This document shows, in pieces, positions 52,721 through 60,847 of a stretch of 64,000 bases of DNA; position 1 is the stretch's first letter; every line of letters starts with the position of its first letter. Source of the DNA: Siculibacillus lacustris (GTDB taxonomy: Bacteria > Pseudomonadota > Alphaproteobacteria > Rhizobiales > Ancalomicrobiaceae); assembly GCF_004328075.1 (NCBI RefSeq), contig NZ_SJFN01000015.1, positions 1 through 64,000 on the forward strand. The letters run 5' to 3'. A program made the translations under genes and the position numbers. The notes beneath the pieces were generated by a model. It searched no databases. It saw only the letters and a list, made by a program, of their open reading frames with translations, and was not told the origin of the DNA.

Positions 52721-53929
52721 ATGGCTTATGGTGCCAATGCCGCGCAGGAGCGGCCACAGAAAACCGTGTCCGATCCGGTCCGGGTGATGGTCGTCGACGA
52801 CTCGGTCGTCGTGCGCGGCCTGATCGGTCGGTGGCTCGACGAAGACCCGGGCCTGACGGTGGTCGCCAGCCACCGCAACGGCAAGCTCGCCGTCGACGAT
52901 CTCCTCAAGTCCAATCCGGACGTGGTCGTGCTCGACGTCGAGATGCCGGAGATGGACGGCCTCACCGCCCTGCCGCTGCTGCTCAAGCAGAAGCCCGGCC
53001 TGGTCGTGGTGATGGCCTCGACGCTCACTCGTCGCAACGCCGAAGTCAGCCTGAAGTGTCTCGCGCTGGGCGCGGCCGACTACGTGCCGAAGCCGGAATC
53101 GAACAGCGGCGTGACCACCTCGGTCGACTTCCGCAACGAGGTCATCCAGAAGGTCCGCACCCTCGGCCAACGGGCCCAGGCGCGGGCCGGCCGCTCGTCG
53201 GCGCCCGCCGCCCGCCCGGCCGCACCTGGCCCGTCGAGCGCGCCCGGATCGGCGGCGCCCGCCGCTCCCGCCCGCAGCTTCGCACCGTCGCAGCCGCGCG
53301 TCGCCGCGCCGGCCGCCCCGGTCAGCCTGCGATCCTATTCGTCGGTGCAGCCGCGTCTCCTGCTGATCGGCTCGTCGACCGGCGGGCCGCAGGCCCTGAC
53401 CAAGCTGTTCGGTGAGATCGGCTCGGCGATCACCAACGTTCCGGTGCTGGTCACCCAGCACATGCCGCCGACCTTCACGGCGATTCTGGCCGAACACATC
53501 ACCAAGGCCTCGGGCCGCCGCGCCGCCGAAGGCGTGCACGGCGAACCCTTGATGCCGGGCCGGATCTACGTGGCGCCGGGCGGCAAGCACATGACGATCG
53601 GCAAGCAGGGCTCCGAGACGGTGGTCCTGCTCAACGACCTGCCGCCGGTGAACTTCTGCAAGCCGGCGGTCGATCCGCTGTTCGAAAGCGCCATTCCGCT
53701 GTTCGGCGGGGCGATCCTCGCCTGTGTCCTCACCGGCATGGGCCACGACGGCGCGGCCGGGTCGACCAAGATCGCCAACGCCGGCGGATCGGTGATCGCC
53801 CAGGACGAAGAGTCGAGCGTGGTGTGGGGCATGCCCGGTGCGGTCGTTCAGGCCGGGGCTGCGGCCGAAATCCTTCCGCTCGACCAGATCGGCGGCAAGA
53901 TCATCCGGATCCTGGGGGGACGTCGATGA
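52721..53929 (+). CDS. cheB: Chemotaxis methylesterase CheB
   Basis: 402 residues. Receiver 20 to about 140 with Asp72 (VVLDVEMPEMDG). A long Ala/Pro/Arg linker (about 145-205, SAPAARPAAPGPSSAPGSA). Catalytic methylesterase domain about 210-400 with the Ser in LIGSSTGGPQAL, His in VTQHMPPTFT and Asp in TGMGHDGAAGS. It removes methyl groups from (and deamidates) chemoreceptors when phosphorylated by CheA. The linker is unusually long. The stop overlaps the cheR start. Confidence 0.95.
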   Translation: MAYGANAAQERPQKTVSDPVRVMVVDDSVVVRGLIGRWLDEDPGLTVVASHRNGKLAVDDLLKSNPDVVVLDVEMPEMDGLTALPLLLKQKPGLVVVMASTLTRRNAEVSLKCLALGAADYVPKPESNSGVTTSVDFRNEVIQKVRTLGQRAQARAGRSSAPAARPAAPGPSSAPGSAAPAAPARSFAPSQPRVAAPAAPVSLRSYSSVQPRLLLIGSSTGGPQALTKLFGEIGSAITNVPVLVTQHMPPTFTAILAEHITKASGRRAAEGVHGEPLMPGRIYVAPGGKHMTIGKQGSETVVLLNDLPPVNFCKPAVDPLFESAIPLFGGAILACVLTGMGHDGAAGSTKIANAGGSVIAQDEESSVVWGMPGAVVQAGAAAEILPLDQIGGKIIRILGGRR

Positions 53930-54834
53930 CGCCGTTCGAGTACGACTATCTCCGCGGCTTCCTCAAGCAGCGTTCCGGCCTGGTTCTGTCGAACGAAAAG
54001 CAGTATCTAATCGAGAGCCGCCTGTTGCCGGTCGCCCGCAAGGCCAGCCTGCCGTCGATCTCGGCGCTGGTCGCCAAGATGAAGGAACCGGGCGCGGGCG
54101 TGCTGTGCGATGCGGTGGTCGAGGCGATGACCACCAACGAGTCGTTCTTCTTCCGCGACAAGGTGCCCTTCGAACACTTCACCAACACGATGCTGCCGGC
54201 GATGCTCGACGCGCGCGCCCGCGATCGGCGTCTGCGGATCTGGTGCGCCGCCGCCTCGACGGGGCAGGAGCCCTATTCGCTGGCGATGTGCCTGAAGGAA
54301 GCCGAAGCGCGGCTCGCCGGCTGGCGGATCGAGATCATCGGCACGGATCTGTCCAACGAAGTGCTGGAGAAGGCCCGGGCCGGCGTCTATTCGCAGTTCG
54401 AGGTCCAGCGCGGGCTGCCGATCAACCATCTGCTCAAGCATTTCGTCCAGAACGGCGACACCTGGCAGATCTCGTCGACGCTGCGCGGGATGGTCCAGTA
54501 CCGCAAGCTGAACCTGCTCGAGAACTTCTCCTCGCTCGGCCAGTTCGACATCGTGTTCTGCCGCAACGTGCTGATCTATTTCGACAACCAGACCAAGATC
54601 GACATCCTCGGGCGGATCGCCAAGATGCTCCCGGCCGACGGTTTCCTGGTGCTCGGAGCGGCCGAGACGGTGGTCGGGCTGACCGACGCCTTCAAGCCGA
54701 TGACCGACAAGCGCGGCCTCTACCAGACCGCCGCCGCGGGTGCCGCGCCCTCGACGCAGCGCTACGGCACCACCGGTGCGGCGACGCCGGCGCCCGCGCC
54801 CACGCCCTATACGCGGTTGGCGACGGTGCGCTGA
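53926..54834 (+). CDS. cheR: Chemotaxis methyltransferase CheR
   Basis: 302 residues. The N-terminal all-helical CheR_N domain starts FEYDYLRGFLKQRSGLVL. The SAM-binding domain has TTNESFFFRDKVPFEH, WCAAASTGQEPYSLAM and FDIVFCRNVLIYFD. A disordered Ala/Pro/Thr tail of about 30 residues ends the protein. It methylates glutamates of chemoreceptors with S-adenosylmethionine. Last gene of the che operon, followed by a strong hairpin. Confidence 0.95.
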   Translation: MTPFEYDYLRGFLKQRSGLVLSNEKQYLIESRLLPVARKASLPSISALVAKMKEPGAGVLCDAVVEAMTTNESFFFRDKVPFEHFTNTMLPAMLDARARDRRLRIWCAAASTGQEPYSLAMCLKEAEARLAGWRIEIIGTDLSNEVLEKARAGVYSQFEVQRGLPINHLLKHFVQNGDTWQISSTLRGMVQYRKLNLLENFSSLGQFDIVFCRNVLIYFDNQTKIDILGRIAKMLPADGFLVLGAAETVVGLTDAFKPMTDKRGLYQTAAAGAAPSTQRYGTTGAATPAPAPTPYTRLATVR

Positions 54835-54856
54835 ACCGAGCCTTCGTGACCACCTC

Positions 54857-54890
54857 GAAACGGGCATCGGAGCGATCCGGTGCCCGTTTC
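54857..54890 (+). terminator. Terminator of the che operon
   Basis: GAAACGGGCATCGG-AGCGAT-CCGGTGCCCGTTTC: a 14-bp stem (one G-T pair) ending in TTTC, 23 bp after the cheR stop. Confidence 0.7.
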
Positions 54891-54958
54891 GCCGTGTGGC
54901 GACGTGGCGGGGCGGTCGTGCACGACCCGTCTGGCGATCGCCTGGGGCAAACGACGAA

Positions 54959-54983
54959 CCCCGCCTCGGAGTGCGAGGCGGGG
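54959..54983 (-). terminator. Terminator of ctrA
   Basis: CCCCGCCTCG-GAGTG-CGAGGCGGGG, a perfect 10-bp stem. On the minus strand it is followed by TTCGTCGTTTG. It lies 53 bp past the ctrA stop. Confidence 0.65.
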
Positions 54984-55035
54984 CGAAAGAGGCGCGGACG
55001 AGGCTTGCGCGGGGGCGAGGTCGCGCGGGAAGGTC

Positions 55036-55740
<705 letters not shown>

Positions 55741-55819
55741 GCCAATCCCCTTTGTCGCCTCACCCGGGCTTGGCGCATCGGCCCTCGCCGGCCGTTGCGA
55801 ACGATACCCCATCAACCCC

Positions 55820-56134
55820 GACTCGGAAGCCTACCGGACAATGGTTAACAGAATCTGATTCGCGTGGGCAAGCCTCGCTTCGAGTCCGAGCGACGAAACT
55901 TGTCAGAAGGCTGAAACAAAAGAAGAATCTGAGGAATCCGGCGTTGAGAAATCACTTTAAGAAGTGCCCTCAACCGACTCTTCGGAATCGTCTCTCGACG
56001 GTCGTCCGGCCAGCTTCGCGTGCGACCCCACATCGCCCGCTCGTTCATATTGTTTGACGAAGGACGTTAACAACGAGTTACTGAGCGGACTCTCTGGGTG
56101 TGGATTCCGGAAACCGATTCGACATGATGGATTC
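55820..56134. promoter_or_regulatory. Cluster of CcrM methylation sites (GANTC) between ctrA and fliI
   Basis: Twelve GANTC sites begin at 55820, 55851, 55857, 55882, 55925, 55934, 55976, 55985, 56088, 56103, 56116 and 56130, where about one would be expected from base composition. CcrM methylates GANTC in alphaproteobacteria, and hemimethylation times ctrA transcription in Caulobacter. The region is also distinctly AT-richer than the rest. Confidence 0.65.
56067..56081 (+). promoter_or_regulatory. CtrA box upstream of fliI (7 of 8 bases)
   Basis: TTAACAACGAGTTAC: TTAA, seven bases, TTAC. One mismatch from the full consensus, 43 bp before the fliI ATG, in the position expected for activation. 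Confidence 0.55.
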
Positions 56135-57440
56135 CCTGGTTCGTGAGATCGCCGACCTCCCCGCCACCACCACCTTCGGGCGGGTCGTCGCGGTGCGCGG
56201 CCTGATGATCGAAGTCTCCGGGCCGGTTCACGAAATGAGCGTCGGGTCGCGGCTGGCGATCGAGGCGCCGTCGGGCCGGACGGTGCCGGCCGAGGTGGTC
56301 GGATTCCACGGCGGCCGCGCCCTGTGCCTGCCGTTCGGCGCGCTCGAAGGGGTGCGGCTCGGCTGCCGCGCGCTGGTCGCCGGTGCCGACGGCTCGGTCC
56401 GGCCGTGCGAGGGCTGGCTCGGCCGGGTGGTCAATGCGCTGGGCGAACCGCTCGACGGCAAGGGGCCGCTGCCCCAGGGCCCGGTCCTGCGGCATTTGCG
56501 CGCATCGCCGCCACCGGCCGGCGAACGCAATCGGGTCGGCGGACCGATCGATCTCGGGGTCCGGGCGCTCAACACCTTCGTCACCTGCTGCCGCGGCCAG
56601 CGCATGGGCATCTTCGCCGGCTCGGGCGTCGGCAAGTCGGTGCTGCTGTCGATGCTCGCCCGCTACACCGCGGCGGACGTGGCGGTGATCGGACTGGTCG
56701 GCGAACGCGGCCGCGAGGTCCAGGAATTCATCGAGGACGATCTCGGTGCCGAAGGTCTGGCGCGTTCGGTGGTGGTGGTGTCGACCTCCGACGAACCGGC
56801 GCTGATGCGTCGTCAGGCGGCGCATCTGACCCTGGCGATCGCCGAATATTTCCGCGACACCGGCGGCGACGTGCTGTGTCTGATGGACTCGGTCACCCGC
56901 TTCGCCATGGCGCAGCGCGAGATCGGTCTGGCGGCCGGCGAGCCGCCGACTTCCAAGGGCTATACGCCGACGGTGTTCACCGAATTGCCGCGGCTCCTGG
57001 AGCGGGCGGGGCCGGGGATCGGCACGGCCGGCTCGATCACCGGTATCTTCACGGTGCTGGTGGAGGGCGACAACCACAACGAACCGGTCGCCGACGCGGT
57101 GCGCGGCATCCTCGACGGCCACATCGTGATGGAGCGCCAGATCGCCGAGCGCGGCCGCTATCCGGCGATCAACGTGCTGAAGTCGGTGTCGCGGACCATG
57201 CCGCGGGCGGTGCCGGAGGAGCGGCGCGAGAGCCTGATGGAGGCCAAGCGGCTGATGGCCACCTATGCCGACATGGAGGAGTTGATCCGGCTCGGCGCCT
57301 ATCGGCCGGGGTCGAGCGCCGAGGTCGACGAGGCGATCCGGCTCAATCCGGCCTTCGAGACATTTTTGAGACAGGGCAAGGAAGAATCGACGTCGCTGCC
57401 GGCGGGATACGACCGTCTCGCGGCGATCCTGGCTTCATGA
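56124..57440 (+). CDS. fliI: Flagellar export ATPase FliI
   Basis: 438 residues from ATG 56124 (ATG 56127 and GTG 56100 are alternatives; the CtrA box position favours 56124). Walker A is GSGVGKS at 166-172, the catalytic Glu is in [13 protein letters not shown], and Walker B is [46 protein letters not shown] is the F1-beta-like core. A homohexamer at the flagellar export gate couples ATP hydrolysis to substrate delivery. It is followed by fliJ 69 bp downstream; flhA, the export-gate protein it serves, is at 60848. Confidence 0.96.
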   Translation: MMDSLVREIADLPATTTFGRVVAVRGLMIEVSGPVHEMSVGSRLAIEAPSGRTVPAEVVGFHGGRALCLPFGALEGVRLGCRALVAGADGSVRPCEGWLGRVVNALGEPLDGKGPLPQGPVLRHLRASPPPAGERNRVGGPIDLGVRALNTFVTCCRGQRMGIFAGSGVGKSVLLSMLARYTAADVAVIGLVGERGREVQEFIEDDLGAEGLARSVVVVSTSDEPALMRRQAAHLTLAIAEYFRDTGGDVLCLMDSVTRFAMAQREIGLAAGEPPTSKGYTPTVFTELPRLLERAGPGIGTAGSITGIFTVLVEGDNHNEPVADAVRGILDGHIVMERQIAERGRYPAINVLKSVSRTMPRAVPEERRESLMEAKRLMATYADMEELIRLGAYRPGSSAEVDEAIRLNPAFETFLRQGKEESTSLPAGYDRLAAILAS

Positions 57441-57509
57441 CGGAAAAGACTCACTTTTTGGCAAGGGGTGTCGGCTAGGATGACCTTCGATCACGGGGAG
57501 TAGCCGGTC

Positions 57510-57923
57510 ATGAAGTCGCGCGACAGTCTCATTCGTCTGAAGCGGTTCCAGGTCGACGAGAAGCGTCGGCAAGTGTCACAGATCGAGTTGATGATCGCGG
57601 ATTTCACGCGGATGATCGGCGATCTCAACGATCAGATCGTCGGCGAGCAGAACCGCGTCGGCATCCACGACATCGCCCATTTCGCCTATCCGACCTTCGC
57701 CAAGGCGGCGATCCAGCGGCGCGAGAACCTCAAGGTGTCGATCCACGACCTCGAGGAGAAGCTCTCGACCGCCCGCGACGAGCTGTCGCTCGCCGTCGAG
57801 GAGCTGAAGAAGATCGAGTTGATCGAGGAGCGCGACCAGCACCGCGAGCGCAACGAGCGCGACGCCGCCGAGCAGGACGTCCTCGACGAGTTGGCCGGCC
57901 GCCGCCACGCCTACGGCCACTGA
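57510..57923 (+). CDS. fliJ: Flagellar export chaperone FliJ
   Basis: 137 residues, almost entirely an antiparallel coiled coil (LKRFQVDEKRRQVSQIELM and RENLKVSIHDLEEKLSTARD), typical of FliJ, which inserts into the FliI hexamer like the gamma stalk of F1 and contacts FlhA. The start MKSRDSLIRLKRF is the usual one for alphaproteobacterial FliJ. GGAG lies upstream. It ends with a terminator at 57986. Confidence 0.9.
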   Translation: MKSRDSLIRLKRFQVDEKRRQVSQIELMIADFTRMIGDLNDQIVGEQNRVGIHDIAHFAYPTFAKAAIQRRENLKVSIHDLEEKLSTARDELSLAVEELKKIELIEERDQHRERNERDAAEQDVLDELAGRRHAYGH

Positions 57924-57985
57924 GGTGCGGTCCGCCCGGGCTCTCCCCCGCCCGCGCGACGATCGACCCATCCCGAACCCATTCG

Positions 57986-58008
57986 AAGGCCGCCCAACGG
58001 GCGGCCTT
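57986..58008 (+). terminator. Terminator after fliJ
   Basis: AAGGCCGCCC-AAC-GGGCGGCCTT, a perfect 10-bp stem followed by TCGTCGTCTCT. Possibly shared with the converging mipA-like gene. Confidence 0.75.
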
Positions 58009-58052
58009 TCGTCGTCTCTGGGGCCTGCGAGGGCCGCGGATCTTCGCCGCGG

Positions 58053-58826
58053 TCAGTGCCAGCCGACGCCGAAGCGCCAGGCGACGCCGAGGCCGACGGT
58101 GAACTGGTCGCGGGCGCCGTCGGCGCGGACGATCGGCGAGGTCGCGGCATCGTCGGCGAGGCGGGTCCAGCCGGCGTCGGCGCGGACCACCCAGCGCGGG
58201 TCGATCTCCCAGGACGCGGCGGTGGCGAGACCGGCACCGCGCACACCCCCGCCCGGACGATGGGTCGCGAGCCCGGTGCGGGCGCTCTCGGCGGCGGTGA
58301 CGCCGAAATAGGTGTTCATGTAGGCGGCCGAGGCGAGGGACAGCCGCGGGCCGGCGGAGAGCGTCACGTGCTCGAACGGATGCACGATGCCGTCGAGGCC
58401 GAGATCGACGATCTGGCCGGTGTGGCCGCCGAAGCCCTGGCGGACCTCGACCGAGGCGCGGAACCAGGTGTCGGTGTAGTCGGCGGCGAGGCCGAGCTCC
58501 CAGGCGGCATCGACCTTGTCGAGGCCCCAGAGGCGATCGTGGACATCGAACTTGCGTTCGCCGACATGGCGGAAGGCCGGGCGGATGCCGAAGCCGGTGT
58601 CGGTCGTCGGCTGGCCGGTGAAGGGCGAGCGCAGGAAGCGGAAGCCGACGATCGGCATCGGCGACAGGACGTAGGACTTCGAGCCGTCCCACTCGGGGGC
58701 GAGGCGGGCGCCGCCGCCGAGCGTGACGATCGCGTCGTCGCCGGGCCCGGGCAGCGGCGCCCCGCCGGCGAAGGCCGCGAGGGTCGTGGCCGGCAGAGCG
58801 GCGAGGAGGACGAGGGTGAGGCGCAT
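58053..58826 (-). CDS. MipA/OmpV-family outer-membrane protein
   Basis: 257 residues. Signal peptide MRLTLVLLAALPATTLAAFA. The mature chain has alternating hydrophobic residues and ends with an aromatic-type pattern (QFTVGLGVAWRFGVGWH). Family features: IVTLGGGARLAPEWDGSKSYVLSPMPIVGFRFLRS near the N-terminus and YFGVTAAES...GATHRPGGG-like segments. A 12-stranded beta-barrel is expected. MipA/OmpV proteins are linked to cell-wall enzymes or porin-like uptake; the role here is unknown. Convergent with fliJ. Confidence 0.85.
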   Translation of the reverse strand: MRLTLVLLAALPATTLAAFAGGAPLPGPGDDAIVTLGGGARLAPEWDGSKSYVLSPMPIVGFRFLRSPFTGQPTTDTGFGIRPAFRHVGERKFDVHDRLWGLDKVDAAWELGLAADYTDTWFRASVEVRQGFGGHTGQIVDLGLDGIVHPFEHVTLSAGPRLSLASAAYMNTYFGVTAAESARTGLATHRPGGGVRGAGLATAASWEIDPRWVVRADAGWTRLADDAATSPIVRADGARDQFTVGLGVAWRFGVGWH

Positions 58827-59317
58827 GGCGTTCCCGGGCGTGAGAGGGCTCGCGGACGGGGGTCCGAGAGGAAGCGTCGATGATGACCCCGCCATGGTTA
58901 CCGGATCGTCGACGAGATTGCGCGGCGGTTCGGCAACGGTGGGGGGAAATCGCGGGGAGGGCGCACGGGGCGGGTGACGCGTCAGGGGGAACCTCTCGGC
59001 CATGCCTCGGCGGCGGCGCGGCGAAGGTCTGCCCCTGCTGCGACGACGTCCGTAGGGAACATCCCAAGGTCTACGGCCAGCGAGTCGCACTGGTTCGCCC
59101 GATCGCCCCGCCCCTGATGCAACTCGCTGTGCTCGATGCACCCTAAGATGCCATTCGTCCGACAAGGGCGCGCGACTGGCGGTTCCAACATCCAGCCGGC
59201 GCGTAGGACTCTGGGATACCGGTAGCTCTTGTCCATTAGGTGAAAGCCGATCCGGCCCGTCGGTATCGACTATTGCCAAATCAACCTGCGCTGGTAGTGT
59301 CGCGCTGGGGTGGCCAA
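58827..59317. other. Intergenic region, boundary of the foreign-looking segment
   Basis: 491 bp without a supportable gene. High GC near mipA, dropping towards 59250. A GTG at 59240 could extend the following gene by 26 codons. I see no inverted repeats or recognisable transposase remnant. Confidence 0.4.
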
Positions 59318-60622
59318 ATGGCAATTAGAAACCTTCCGCTTAGCTCGCTCGAGGTCAATCGTGCTAATGACCGGCACGGTGAACTCGAAAATGAGACGGC
59401 TGCTATCGCTTGGCTCTTCAAAGAGCGCGAGCAGCACATGCGCAATCTCGCAAAGGACATCGTTGATCGCGGCGAGATTTATGAGTTTCCGCTCGTCTCG
59501 CCGAACAAGGAAAAGTTCATCGTATTTGACGGGAATCGGCGAGTTACTTGTTTGAAATTGCTTGATGATCCTCGCCGGGCGCCGACCGTTGAGCTTCAAC
59601 TTTTCTTTCGCGAGCAGCGTGCGCGTTGGAACGGCCCGTTTCCAATTCACTTCCAATGTCAGGTGGAAACCGATCGGGATCGAGTCGACGAGATACTCTA
59701 TCGCCGACATACAGGCACGCAGAACGGCGTTGGCCAGAGTACGTGGGACGACCGAATGAAGTCGACCTTCGAGGCTCGTACAGGCAAGGGCAATGGTCCT
59801 AGTGTCGCTGATGAGATAGAGAAGCGCTTGGCTGACGCGCACCTATTACCCTCACGCCGCAAGATCCCCCGCTCGACGCTCAACCGCCTGCTTTCAGCTG
59901 AACCGTTTAGGAACCGGGTTGGCATTAGCATGAAGGGCGGCCGATTTGAGTACACACATGACGAGACGGCTACTCTTGGCGCGTTGGCCAGGATCGCGCA
60001 CGACCTCTCAAGCCGCGAAGTCGTGCTTGGTGACATCTGGGATGTAGACGGGAAAGTGGGCTACCTGGACAAACTCGAGGGTGAAGGCATCCTTCCAGCC
60101 GCAAGTCATGAGGTTGCCAAGGATGGGAGAGCAGTTGTAACGTCAAAACCATTAAGGGTTAGGCCGACCGCGAAGGCAACTCCGACAATCCGTACGACTC
60201 TAATCCCGCCAAAGAATTTTGGACTAACGTGGCCCGGACGACTTCAGAGGCATCACCAGATTTGGGAGGAACTTCAGTTTCATCTTGATCTTCGGAAGCG
60301 CCCCAATGCAGTTTCGGTGCTGCTCCGCGTTTTGATCGAACTTGCTCTAGAAAATTACATCAGGGAGGCGGGTGTACTAGTTCACGAAAATGACAAGCTC
60401 GCTACCCGGCTGGAGAAAGCAGGCCAGCACCTCCATGCAGCTAATAAGATCGATGGAAAGCAGATGGAGGTGATCCGTAAATTCAAGCAGGGCGACAAAC
60501 TTGTTTCGGCTGATACGCTAAACAAGTATATCCATTCACCAAATTTTGCACCATCTCCGGAGCATCTCACGTCAATGTGGGATAGTCTAGCTGATGTGAT
60601 CGTTCTTTTTCTTAATTCTTAG
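59318..60622 (+). CDS. ParB/sulfiredoxin-fold protein of foreign base composition
   Basis: 434 residues from ATG 59318 (MAIRNLPLSSLEVNRANDRH); GTG 59240 would add 26. Residues about 5-90 look like a ParB-type nuclease domain with VFDGNRRVTCLKLL, the motif used by stand-alone ParB-like proteins. The middle (about 135-290) is undefined. The C-terminal 110 residues are helical (LLRVLIELALENYI, LTSMWDSLADVIVLFLN) and could be HEPN-like. The gene is much AT-richer than every neighbour and uses codons such as AAT, ATT and CTA that are rare elsewhere here. This implies recent transfer. A defence or nucleic-acid-binding role is only a guess. Confidence 0.72.
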   Translation: MAIRNLPLSSLEVNRANDRHGELENETAAIAWLFKEREQHMRNLAKDIVDRGEIYEFPLVSPNKEKFIVFDGNRRVTCLKLLDDPRRAPTVELQLFFREQRARWNGPFPIHFQCQVETDRDRVDEILYRRHTGTQNGVGQSTWDDRMKSTFEARTGKGNGPSVADEIEKRLADAHLLPSRRKIPRSTLNRLLSAEPFRNRVGISMKGGRFEYTHDETATLGALARIAHDLSSREVVLGDIWDVDGKVGYLDKLEGEGILPAASHEVAKDGRAVVTSKPLRVRPTAKATPTIRTTLIPPKNFGLTWPGRLQRHHQIWEELQFHLDLRKRPNAVSVLLRVLIELALENYIREAGVLVHENDKLATRLEKAGQHLHAANKIDGKQMEVIRKFKQGDKLVSADTLNKYIHSPNFAPSPEHLTSMWDSLADVIVLFLNS

Positions 60623-60847
60623 ATTGAAATTTTCAAAAATTTAGCGGTTTTCAGTTATTATGTCTGCTACTTGGATTTTAAGAAATACATCTTGTCGTCT
60701 ACGGGGGTGGAATTTTATCAGAATTTCGGTTTCAGGTGCCATTCGACATGGTCGTAGTGGACCCGTTGCTGGTGTATATTTGGTCTATTGCATGAGACAG
60801 TTGCTTGTGGTCAGATACGCACCAGAAGGTTCCGCATTCCTCCCCCC
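60623..60847. other. AT-rich tail of the foreign segment
   Basis: 225 bp of low GC between the ParB-fold gene and the flhA stop, with no supportable gene. GC content returns to the local norm abruptly at about 60835, marking the right edge of the acquired DNA. Confidence 0.45.

Noticed and set aside
55846-55861. Second CtrA box in the ctrA promoter (TTAACAGAATCTGATT)
   Set aside because: Only the first half-site TTAA matches; after seven bases the sequence is TGAT, so it is at most a half-site.
59149-60745. 9-bp direct repeat TGCCATTCG flanking the AT-rich ParB-fold gene, as a possible target-site duplication
   Set aside because: A shared 9-mer between two stretches of a few hundred bases is quite likely by chance, the copies do not coincide exactly with the GC transitions, and no transposase or inverted repeats are present.
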